Positions 24,503 to 31,830 of a stretch of DNA of 33,414 nucleotides are shown here, one piece after another (positions within the stretch are counted from its first letter, which is position 1; each line of letters begins with the position of its first letter). The stretch is from an uncultured Flavobacteriaceae bacterium. GTDB taxonomy: Bacteria > Bacteroidota > Bacteroidia > Flavobacteriales > Flavobacteriaceae. The position numbers and the translations under genes were made by a program. The notes below the pieces were generated by a model that ran no database searches, was not told the DNA's origin, and worked only from the letters and a program-made list of their open reading frames with translations. The DNA lies in NCBI GenBank assembly GCA_905479475.1, contig CAJQMT010000031.1:1-33414 (forward strand). The letters run 5' to 3'.

Positions 24503-24916
24503 ATGTATCCACAAGAATTAACAGCACCCATGGAAGCACAATTGGTTGCTGCAGGCTTTTCAGCATTGAAATCGTCTGAAGAAGTAGAAAACACATTAAA
24601 ATTAGAAGGAACAGCTTTGGTCGTTGTGAATTCAGTATGCGGTTGCGCAGCAGGAACAGCGCGTCCAGGCGTCATTGCTTCCTTAGAAGGAGCAGCAAAG
24701 CCAACACATTTGGCAACAGTTTTTGCCGGTGTTGACGGTGATGCAGTGGCAAAGGCAAGAGAATTCATGATTCCTTTTCCTCCCTCTTCTCCAGCAGTGG
24801 CTTTGTTCAAAGATGGTCAGTTGGTGCACATGTTGGAACGCCATCATATTGAAGGACGTTCTGCTGAGATGATTGCGGATCATTTGAAAGAAGCTTATAC
24901 ATCTTATTGCAAATAA
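24503..24916 (+). CDS. BrxA/BrxB family bacilliredoxin
   Basis: A 137-residue thioredoxin-fold protein of the YphP/YqiW (BrxA/BrxB) family. The active site is Cys46-Gly47-Cys48 in [14 protein letters not shown], unlike the CxxC of thioredoxins. In Firmicutes this family removes bacillithiol from proteins; some Bacteroidota also appear to make bacillithiol, but no synthesis gene is in this window. Other recognisable parts are [17 protein letters not shown] and [14 protein letters not shown], followed by ERHHIEG. It stands alone between its own promoter box and a strong terminator. Confidence 0.9.
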   Translation: MYPQELTAPMEAQLVAAGFSALKSSEEVENTLKLEGTALVVVNSVCGCAAGTARPGVIASLEGAAKPTHLATVFAGVDGDAVAKAREFMIPFPPSSPAVALFKDGQLVHMLERHHIEGRSAEMIADHLKEAYTSYCK

Positions 24917-24931
24917 GGAGTTTTGAAAAAC

Positions 24932-24965
24932 AAAAAAAGCGATTGAATTTTCAATCGCTTTTTTT
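24932..24965. terminator. Bidirectional terminator after the bacilliredoxin gene
   Basis: GCGATTGAA pairs perfectly with TTCAATCGC across a two-base centre, extended by A7 and T8 arms, so a T tract follows on either strand. It also serves the minus-strand gene ending at 24984. Confidence 0.85.
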
Positions 24966-24983
24966 TGTAATTACTTTTTTCTT

Positions 24984-25484
24984 TTAAAATCGTTTACCAA
25001 CAGAAATACCTATTCTAGGAACCACCTCTTGAGACAAATTAGTATTGAATAGGTTCCTTCCAATACCTGCGTGAAAGTCAACCACAAATCCATTTTCGGA
25101 AAGGTACTTTCCTCCGAATCCAAGTCCTAAGGCAAAATCAGTATACGAATCAGGATCTCCTAATTCGTCGGGTTCCAAGTCCCCTGTGTTTATAGCCCCA
25201 AAAAGCTCCCCAAAGAAATTTACATTGTCTCTTTGAAATAAATGTTGTCTGTAATAAGGAGTGACCACTAGTTTTTGAGAGTATCGAAAACTGGCTGATT
25301 TTTTTTCAAAATTAGAAAGAACAGAGATTCCTATAGATGATTCGTCATTCATGATATATTCATAGGAAATGTCCAAGCTTTTCAATGCTAAGACATCAAA
25401 AATATCGAGTTTTATTTCTTTGTTGTTTTGTGCTGTGCCTACAAAGCTCATTGCAAGGACCACTAAAAAGAGAATTTTTTTCAT
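24984..25484 (-). CDS. Small outer-membrane barrel protein
   Basis: A 166-residue secreted protein with a signal peptide (MKKILFLVVLAMSFVGTAQ) and about eight amphipathic beta strands, ending in GISVGKRF with the terminal phenylalanine typical of outer-membrane barrels. It resembles the small DUF3575-type barrels of Bacteroidota (NFFGELFGAI, GLGFGGKYLSENGFVVDFHAGIGRN). Function unknown. A -7 box lies 23 bases upstream of its start. The next gene upstream on this strand ends at 25577. Confidence 0.75.
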   Translation of the reverse strand: MKKILFLVVLAMSFVGTAQNNKEIKLDIFDVLALKSLDISYEYIMNDESSIGISVLSNFEKKSASFRYSQKLVVTPYYRQHLFQRDNVNFFGELFGAINTGDLEPDELGDPDSYTDFALGLGFGGKYLSENGFVVDFHAGIGRNLFNTNLSQEVVPRIGISVGKRF

Positions 25485-25506
25485 GTTTTTAAGGAAATTG
25501 TTGAAG

Positions 25507-25514
25507 CAAATGTA
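25507..25514 (-). promoter_or_regulatory. -7 promoter box for the small barrel gene
   Basis: TACATTTG on the minus strand matches TAnnTTTG; the leader would be about 16 bases before the ATG at 25484. Confidence 0.45.
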
Positions 25515-25576
25515 CCATTTATTACTGATATTCTAAACCTTCCCTAATGAAAACCAAATTTCTAAAATAAAACAGG

Positions 25577-28500
25577 TTAAAAATTGGCTCTTACCTGAAT
25601 ATTTCCGGTGTGTATGGCAATATTTTGATCGCTCTTTCTTCCAGAATAGTTGAGGTTTAAATACAGAATTTTGGTCAATTTTTTTTGAAATACGACATTC
25701 CAAACATAGTTGTTTCCCGGTTGCAATCCGTCGAGCATTTGATAAGAAGATGCCCGGTTTGGATCTCCCTTAAAATTGTTTTTGTAAAAATTAAAATCAC
25801 TTACCAAAGCGCCTTTTTTCGGATGGGAGAATTGAAAAGAACTTCCCAACTTGTGTGCTGTTAAATGAGCGCCAAGCAGGTTTTCATTTTTAACCACGTA
25901 ATCATAATTCAAAGTGAAATTTGTTGTTTGTGTCTGTTTAAAAGTTAGTTTAGAACGCAGGTCTTTGGTTTCAATTAGGTAGTTTCTTTCTTCAAAATTT
26001 TGCGATGTGTTCTGAAGAGAGGAAAGTGCTCCATGGAGGTCAATGAGCCAGTAAAATCCTATTTTATGTTGAAATAAAAGTTGATCACTGCGCAGCTTGT
26101 TTTCTTGAAGACCGAGTCCCAAATTGTTTTTGTTTTGCGTATTTGCATGCGTGTAAGTAGTAGAATAGTGCTGTTCTCCTCTTCTAAAAAACAAACTATT
26201 CCGAAAGTTGTATTGCAGGCCTAAATTGTTTCTATTTGAAAGGTCAAATGGGTTGAAGTGGAGGCCGTTTTTATTTCTCTTTTTTTGAAGGTCAATCAAT
26301 ACAAAAGATTGATTCTGGAAGGGGGAGAGGAATTGCAATAATTTCTTTTTTTTCGACAACATCCCAAAGTCTATATGTAAAGATTGACTCATTTTTGTGC
26401 GGTTTATTTTGGTGTATTGAATGCTGGGCAAGGCAACTCTCAAATAGGCCGCTTGGTCTGAAAATTTAGCAATTTCAAACTCATCGAATTCTTCTTGACC
26501 GTTGTTGTTGTAATCGATCCATGTATAATAGCCCTGACCTGCTTCTGTTTTGATATAGGTAAACTCCTGCCGTGGCAGTACTCCTGAGGAAGTTTCATAG
26601 AGTGTGCTGAAGTGAATGAAATTTTCAAACAATTGCTGTTGGTAATTGATTCTAGAATTGAAGTTGTTTTGGTTTTCAAAAAACAAGTTGTTTACCTCCC
26701 TATAGTTGGCGTAGAGTGCTAAATTACTCCGTTTGTTTTTGATCCATGTCGCCTGCAAGTAATAATTTTTAGAACGGTTGACTGTGGTCAAATTATGACT
26801 TCGGACACTGTCATTTGACCGAAGGTTGATTCCAATTTTTGTAAAAACTTTGGTACTATCCCCTACACCCAAATAGGTGTTTAAATCAACAAATTTTTGA
26901 CTCAAAGGTTGGGTTTCGTTTGTTGTTTTGTTTTGGGTTTGGTAATTTTCGGAAGCCAATAAAGCACCCGTCCAAATTTTCTTGAAATGTTGTTTTATTT
27001 CAGTTTGAGTTTTGATAAAAGTAGTTTTTTCTGTCTCTGTTTCGTTGTTTAGGATACTCGTCCGGCTTCCTATTGTGGTATTTTTTATGCCCAAATCGGT
27101 TGAAAATAGATGTCGATTTCCATCGAAATGATCGCCGACGTTCAAGCGTTCCAAGCTATAATGAAAATGTTTGTTTTTTTTGTCAGAAAGGGTGAATGAG
27201 GAGCGCAAAAGCGTTTGGTCTCCTGACGTATTTTGTATTCCCCAATCTCGGGAAAATTCGATGTTGTAAACTCGCTGTACCGTTTCGAATCGATCTTGTA
27301 AAAAATCAAAATCTACGGCACTTTTTAGCAACCACAATTTATCTGCATAGACCTGCTCCCATGAAATTTTGCTGGCCAATCCTTTGTTTTCACTATCATC
27401 TATGTTGGAGAAGAGGTTTTTGTCATCATCACTGAAGGCAACTTCAGCGGCAATGGATGTTTTTTCAGAAGGTGTATATTTCATATCAGCTACGGCAACT
27501 TGTAATTTCGTGGGAGCGACTAACTGTATTTGTGGACGATAATCTCCTTGGTTTTTTCCACGGTACTCGTATATTTTTCCGAAGGGGTTGTTTTCTAAAA
27601 AAATATAATCACCCTGATTGGTTCCCGCAAATTGAAAGGCAACACGGTAATAGGTTTGGTTGGGGTTCTCAGTGTCTGCATACTCAAATACACCTGTTTC
27701 TGTTTTTGTGTATTGGACTTTATTTTCGTTGTAATTTTCTTCAATCCCTCCGCTTGAAACCATTTTGCTTGGGTCGTTTCCTGCCTCCTCTAGAATTTTT
27801 TTCTGTTCCGAGGTCAAATTCAATTGCAAAGGTTGATTTTTTGAGTCGTTTTCAAGGTAAAAATGACCTCCTATGCTAAATTTTTCACGGGTATGTTTGG
27901 CTTGGTTGTAGGTGACAAAGCGTGTGTAATTTCTGTCAGAATATTGAAATTCACAACGAATACGCATGTTGGCAGTGACTGGATACGTTGGGGTAAATGT
28001 GATTTCAGCCGTATTGTAGTCGATCGTATAATCGTTTTGAGCACCTCGTTTCAAAGGAATTCCATTGACGTAAACAGTCTCGCTATCCGATAGAATAATA
28101 AGAAACAATTCCCCATTAGGTCCTTGCAATTTATAAGGACCTTGGTTGCCTTCAATACCCGTAAACCTGTTTCTGGTAAAGCGTCCGCGAACCAGAGCTC
28201 CTGATGCCGAAATTTCGGTTGGTTTTTCTTTGGAAGACAAACGAGTATCTACGGAAATTCCCGATACTTTTTTGTCGAATTTTAAAAAATGACTTTCTTG
28301 ATTTGACAATTGAATATCTCCTGCTTTCAAGCTCCAGAGATCGCTAAAGAGTTCAATGTAAACCCGGTCAAATTCTTCAATATTTTGAGAGTACCCATTT
28401 TTTTGAATGGGAATACTGCTGTCAGAAATAGCAGCGCGTAAAGTGACCTTTTCAGAAAGCTTTCCCGATATCTGAAGGTCTAAGGCCGCGTTTAAAACAG

Positions 28501-28939
28501 CATCTTGATTGCTGCCAATCTGAAATCCTCGGGACAAACTTCCTTGTGTATGCAATCCTTCAAGAGGAGGAGTGTTCTTTTTTTTCCAGGAATACAGTTG
28601 GCTGTTTTGAGTTCGGTACGGGACAATCAAATTTTCGTCCATATCCGTGTAGGGTGTTGTTAAAAAATCGGGATATGAAGTGTACACGATGGTAATTTCA
28701 GGGTTTTCTTTGGCGTTGAGGTAGACCATTCCTTTTGCAAAATCGACACGATAGCTGTCTTTTGATAAGGGGACTTGGTTTTTTAAAACCTGAAAATTGA
28801 CAGGACTGATACTGACTTTTGAAAATTGGAGCGTGTCCGAAGTAGGGTGAAGAGTCGTTTTTTTTCTATTGGAAAATTTCGTCTGTGCAGAAAGTCCAAG
28901 GCAAAGAAAGAAAAAGAAAAAACAACCAAATTTGTTCAT
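25577..28939 (-). CDS. Very large outer-membrane beta-barrel protein of unknown function
   Basis: A 1120-residue exported protein: signal peptide MNKFGCFFFFFLCLGLSAQ, then an N-terminal globular part with surface-domain-like strands (to about residue 130), then a very long run of amphipathic strands typical of an outer-membrane barrel, ending in IQVRANF with a terminal phenylalanine. Near residues 805-822 is YTWIDYNNNGQEEFDEFE, an acidic Asp/Asn/Glu loop like a calcium-binding loop. Parts such as SDSSIPIQKNGYSQNIEEFDRVYIEL resemble large uncharacterised Bacteroidota barrels. It is shorter than the T9SS translocon protein SprA, and I do not claim it is that. It has no plug domain, so it is not a TonB receptor. 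It has its own -7 box and lies downstream of tatD. Confidence 0.75.
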   Translation of the reverse strand: MNKFGCFFFFFLCLGLSAQTKFSNRKKTTLHPTSDTLQFSKVSISPVNFQVLKNQVPLSKDSYRVDFAKGMVYLNAKENPEITIVYTSYPDFLTTPYTDMDENLIVPYRTQNSQLYSWKKKNTPPLEGLHTQGSLSRGFQIGSNQDAVLNAALDLQISGKLSEKVTLRAAISDSSIPIQKNGYSQNIEEFDRVYIELFSDLWSLKAGDIQLSNQESHFLKFDKKVSGISVDTRLSSKEKPTEISASGALVRGRFTRNRFTGIEGNQGPYKLQGPNGELFLIILSDSETVYVNGIPLKRGAQNDYTIDYNTAEITFTPTYPVTANMRIRCEFQYSDRNYTRFVTYNQAKHTREKFSIGGHFYLENDSKNQPLQLNLTSEQKKILEEAGNDPSKMVSSGGIEENYNENKVQYTKTETGVFEYADTENPNQTYYRVAFQFAGTNQGDYIFLENNPFGKIYEYRGKNQGDYRPQIQLVAPTKLQVAVADMKYTPSEKTSIAAEVAFSDDDKNLFSNIDDSENKGLASKISWEQVYADKLWLLKSAVDFDFLQDRFETVQRVYNIEFSRDWGIQNTSGDQTLLRSSFTLSDKKNKHFHYSLERLNVGDHFDGNRHLFSTDLGIKNTTIGSRTSILNNETETEKTTFIKTQTEIKQHFKKIWTGALLASENYQTQNKTTNETQPLSQKFVDLNTYLGVGDSTKVFTKIGINLRSNDSVRSHNLTTVNRSKNYYLQATWIKNKRSNLALYANYREVNNLFFENQNNFNSRINYQQQLFENFIHFSTLYETSSGVLPRQEFTYIKTEAGQGYYTWIDYNNNGQEEFDEFEIAKFSDQAAYLRVALPSIQYTKINRTKMSQSLHIDFGMLSKKKKLLQFLSPFQNQSFVLIDLQKKRNKNGLHFNPFDLSNRNNLGLQYNFRNSLFFRRGEQHYSTTYTHANTQNKNNLGLGLQENKLRSDQLLFQHKIGFYWLIDLHGALSSLQNTSQNFEERNYLIETKDLRSKLTFKQTQTTNFTLNYDYVVKNENLLGAHLTAHKLGSSFQFSHPKKGALVSDFNFYKNNFKGDPNRASSYQMLDGLQPGNNYVWNVVFQKKLTKILYLNLNYSGRKSDQNIAIHTGNIQVRANF

Positions 28940-28961
28940 GGATACTATAACGTTTGTATCA

Positions 28962-28969
28962 CAAAAATA
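28962..28969 (-). promoter_or_regulatory. -7 promoter box for the large barrel gene
   Basis: TATTTTTG on the minus strand, 23 bases upstream of the ATG at 28939, giving a leader of about 17 bases. No -33 TTG was seen. Confidence 0.45.
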
Positions 28970-29098
28970 GTTTGCTTTTTTTTTAGTTGACCACTTTCGT
29001 GAAAAAATCTTCTTTTCAAGGAAAACGGTTCTCCAAAAGCTTCAAATTTCAACAAAACCAACGCTTCGTAAAAAATACGTATTCAATCCCTAAAAAAG

Positions 29099-29866
29099 TC
29101 AGACACCAAAGACGGCTTTGGAATTTTCGGTGGTAATTTTCGCAATTTCTTCCCATGAGAGATCATAAATGACTGCCAGTTTTTGGGCAACATGAGTAAG
29201 GTAACTGCTCTCGTTTCTTTTTCCCCTAAACGGAGTAGGTGCCAGGTAAGGCGCGTCGGTTTCGAGAACGATTTCAGAAAGCGGGATTTCCTTTAAAAAT
29301 TGATCTATTTTTCCGTTTTTGAACGTGACCACACCTCCAATTCCTAATTTCATGCCGTAGGAAATGGCTTTTTTTGCTTGCTCAAGTGTTCCCGTAAAAC
29401 AGTGAAAAATTCCGAACAAGGCAGTACTTTTCTCTTTTTCTAAAATTTCAAAAACTTCTTCAAAAGCGTCTCTACAATGGATGTTTATCGGTAAATTCTT
29501 TTCCTTTGCCCATTGAATTTGAGTTTGAAAGGCGTATTGTTGTTCTTTGACAAAAGTCCGGTCCCAATACAAATCCATGCCAATTTCGCCGACTGCATAA
29601 AACTTCCGTTTGTCAAGCCATTCCTTCACCAAAGTCAATTCCTCTTCGACATTGTCTTTGACATGAGTGGGGTGCAAGCCCATCATCAAAAAGACATTTT
29701 CAGGATAGGCATCTTCTAAATCCAACATGCTCTGTGTATACTCACTGTCAATGGCAGGAATAAAAAAACGGGTTACTCCAGCTTTTATGGAACGCTCTAT
29801 CACAGCAGCTCTGTCTGCTGTGAATTGTTCGCTGTATAGGTGTGTATGGGTATCGGTAAGAATCAT
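29099..29866 (-). CDS. tatD: TatD family metal-dependent hydrolase
   Basis: A 255-residue TatD-family enzyme, a TIM-barrel metal hydrolase; characterised members are 3'-5' exonucleases or DNases. Ligands are all present: His7 and His9 (DTHTHL), Glu94 (GEIGMD), His130 (INIHCRD), His155 (IFHCFTG) and Asp204 (LETDAPYLAP). No signal peptide, so cytoplasmic. It diverges from the aspartic-protease-like gene at 29902 with only 35 bases between the starts, both promoters lying in that gap. Confidence 0.92.
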   Translation of the reverse strand: MILTDTHTHLYSEQFTADRAAVIERSIKAGVTRFFIPAIDSEYTQSMLDLEDAYPENVFLMMGLHPTHVKDNVEEELTLVKEWLDKRKFYAVGEIGMDLYWDRTFVKEQQYAFQTQIQWAKEKNLPINIHCRDAFEEVFEILEKEKSTALFGIFHCFTGTLEQAKKAISYGMKLGIGGVVTFKNGKIDQFLKEIPLSEIVLETDAPYLAPTPFRGKRNESSYLTHVAQKLAVIYDLSWEEIAKITTENSKAVFGV

Positions 29867-29876
29867 TTTGTTGTGT

Positions 29877-29884
29877 TATCTTTG
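29877..29884 (+). promoter_or_regulatory. -7 box for the aspartic-protease-like gene
   Basis: TATCTTTG on the plus strand, predicting a leader of about 12 bases before the ATG at 29902. It lies two bases from the opposing tatD box. Confidence 0.5.
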
Positions 29885-29886
29885 AG

Positions 29887-29894
29887 CAAAAATA
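29887..29894 (-). promoter_or_regulatory. -7 box for tatD
   Basis: TATTTTTG on the minus strand, predicting a leader of about 14 bases before the tatD ATG at 29866. The two opposing boxes are so close that polymerase cannot occupy both at once. Confidence 0.5.
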
Positions 29895-29901
29895 GCATAA
29901 A

Positions 29902-30339
29902 ATGGCAAGTCTCAAGAAAAGCTTCCTGAAAAAAGGATACCAAGTCATTCCCTTTAAGATTACGAACACAAATCATTTGGTCGTAAAGGTGAAATTGAAT
30001 GGCAAGAAAGGACGATTTATTTTAGATACGGGTGCGTCCAATTCTTGTATTGGTTTTGAGACAGTCCCTTATTTTTCTGCAGAGACCATCCCTTCTGAGG
30101 TCACGGCATCCGGTGCTGGAGCCATGGGTATGAAAACCGAAAAGTCCACTGGAAATACCTTGCGAATAGCGGGGTGGAAACATGAAAATTTCGATTTGGT
30201 CATATTTGATTTGTCACCTATAAACCAAGCATTGAAAGAACACGGCGCTAAAAAAATCAAAGGGATTGTAGGTGCAGATATTTTGATAAAAGCCGAGGCA
30301 GTCATTGATTATTCAAAGAAGTGCCTGTATTTGAAATAG
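29902..30339 (+). CDS. Retropepsin-like aspartic protease family protein
   Basis: A 145-residue clan AA protein. The active-site motif is Asp42-Thr43-Gly44 in FILDTGASNSCIGF, followed downstream by IKGIVGADIL, the hydrophobic-hydrophobic-Gly motif that supports it. With only one half-site it should act as a homodimer, like retroviral proteases. There is no signal peptide or membrane segment, so it is predicted to be cytoplasmic. Substrate unknown; it could also be a non-proteolytic member of the fold. It is convergent with the CLC transporter gene, 66 bases apart, with no clear terminator in the gap. Confidence 0.85.
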   Translation: MASLKKSFLKKGYQVIPFKITNTNHLVVKVKLNGKKGRFILDTGASNSCIGFETVPYFSAETIPSEVTASGAGAMGMKTEKSTGNTLRIAGWKHENFDLVIFDLSPINQALKEHGAKKIKGIVGADILIKAEAVIDYSKKCLYLK

Positions 30340-30405
30340 CAATTGCGGTATTTTTAGTTGCGCTGTTTTAAATTTTGAGTTGAAAAAATAAATCGGAAGA
30401 AAGAT

Positions 30406-31680
30406 TTAAAATTCTTTCAAGGATTTTCCTTCTGTATTTTGCAAAGCATCACTTTTTGCACTTCCAATAATTTGCGAAGAATAAATGCCGGTATTTCCAG
30501 AAAATAGATAAGCAGTTACGCAAGCAATGGCAATAAAAACACCCGCTTCTATGCCAAACAATTCAATGCCCATAAGCGTACACGCGATTGGAGTGTTTGT
30601 AGCTCCTGAAAAAACAGCAACAAAACCCATTCCAGCTAGCAAAGCCATTGGCAACGGCAAAAATAAGGACAAAACATTTCCTAGAGTGGCTCCAATAAAA
30701 AATAAGGGAGTGACTTCACCTCCTTTGAAACCAACGCCTATGGTAAAGGTGGTCAATAAAATTTTGATGGCAAAATCGTAATAGGGCAAAGGCTGTTCAA
30801 AAGCTTCCACAATGGTAGGAATTCCCAGTCCAATATATTTTGTAGTACCCATGAGAAAAACACAAATCGCGAGGATAGCTCCTCCTAAAAAAGGTCGTAA
30901 GGGAGGGTATTTTATTTTCGCCGCTAGGTTTTGAAACCCGTGAATCCCTTTCGAGAAAAAAGTACTCACTACGCCAAAAAAGATGCCGCTCACAATGGCA
31001 ATTAAAAAACCGATGAGTGACATGTCGGGAACAATATCAATGCTGTAATGGGTGTGGGGAACCCCCCAAGCGGTACAGGTATAATCTGCTACAATGGCAG
31101 CTAAAAAACTAGGAATGATGGCGTCGTAGCGCATGCGGCCAATCACCATGACTTCTAGCGCAAAAATAGCCCCTGCCAGTGGCGTACCAAAAACAGATGC
31201 AAATCCAGCAGAAATTCCCATGACAATGAGAATTTTTCGATCGTTTTTGTGGAATTTTAAAATTTTAGAGAGTTGGTCGACAATAGCACCTCCCATTTGC
31301 ACAGCAGTTCCCTCTCGTCCTGCGGATCCACCAAACAAATGTGTAATAACGGTTCCGATATAAATCAGAGGAGCCATTTTAAAAGGAATGATGTCTTTGG
31401 GTTTGTGCAATTCGTCAATGAGCTGGTTGTTTCCTTTGACCACATTTTTACCCCAATAATGGTACATCCATCCCACGGCGAATCCTCCGAAGGGGAGCAG
31501 CCAAATAATCCATTTGTTGGCCTCACGCGTATCGGTAGCCCAGAATAAAGAAACCAATAAAAGTGCTGAGGCTGAGCCTACCAGCAACCCTGAAGCAAGG
31601 GACAATGACAACCATTTTAGCAGGTATCTAGAAAGTTGAGGGTACTCTGAAAGAGCAATGCGTTTTTTAATGGCGTTCAT
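30406..31680 (-). CDS. CLC family anion transporter, CLC-F-like signature
   Basis: A 424-residue membrane protein of the CLC chloride channel/antiporter family with about ten or more hydrophobic helices and no cytoplasmic CBS domains. The gating glutamate is Glu123 in GSAGREGTAVQMGG. Canonical chloride transporters have GSGIP and GREGP here; this protein has KGNN (residues 82-85) and GREGT, which I recall as traits of the fluoride/proton antiporter branch (CLC-F). That specificity is an inference. Helix N has GGEVTPLFFIGATLG. The start is set at 31680 (MNAIKKRIALSEYPQL): the -7 box at 31702-31709 places the transcript start near 31696, so the longer reading from 31704 is excluded; an ATG at 31689 remains possible. 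Confidence 0.85.
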   Translation of the reverse strand: MNAIKKRIALSEYPQLSRYLLKWLSLSLASGLLVGSASALLLVSLFWATDTREANKWIIWLLPFGGFAVGWMYHYWGKNVVKGNNQLIDELHKPKDIIPFKMAPLIYIGTVITHLFGGSAGREGTAVQMGGAIVDQLSKILKFHKNDRKILIVMGISAGFASVFGTPLAGAIFALEVMVIGRMRYDAIIPSFLAAIVADYTCTAWGVPHTHYSIDIVPDMSLIGFLIAIVSGIFFGVVSTFFSKGIHGFQNLAAKIKYPPLRPFLGGAILAICVFLMGTTKYIGLGIPTIVEAFEQPLPYYDFAIKILLTTFTIGVGFKGGEVTPLFFIGATLGNVLSLFLPLPMALLAGMGFVAVFSGATNTPIACTLMGIELFGIEAGVFIAIACVTAYLFSGNTGIYSSQIIGSAKSDALQNTEGKSLKEF

Positions 31681-31701
31681 GTAAAACATACTTTGACATT
31701 G

Positions 31702-31709
31702 CAAATATA
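31702..31709 (-). promoter_or_regulatory. -7 promoter box for the CLC gene
   Basis: TATATTTG on the minus strand, an exact TAnnTTTG match, 21 bases upstream of the chosen ATG at 31680. The leader is only about 15 bases, too short to hold a fluoride riboswitch. Confidence 0.5.
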
Positions 31710-31776
31710 GTCAAATGTATATTGTGGCTCGGTAAGAAAAAAAGTCACTTGAATTTTGTGTTTTTAAGAAAATAAA

Positions 31777-31802
31777 AAGCCCACGCAATTTTGCGTGGGC
31801 TT
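31777..31802 (-). terminator. Terminator of the T9SS-secreted protein gene
   Basis: A perfect 12 bp stem, AAGCCCACGCAA and its complement, with a two-base centre. On the minus strand it is followed by TTTATTTTC. It lies 28 bases after the stop at 31831. Confidence 0.8.
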
Positions 31803-31830
31803 GATACATTTTTTTAAAATGAAAGTATTC

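Noticed and set aside
27457-27879. 140-codon plus-strand frame inside the large barrel gene
   Set aside because: Phe/His/Cys-rich translation typical of an antisense shadow in AT-rich sequence.
25577-28939. Idea that the 1120-residue barrel is SprA
   Set aside because: SprA proteins are about twice as long; only general barrel features are shared as far as I can see.
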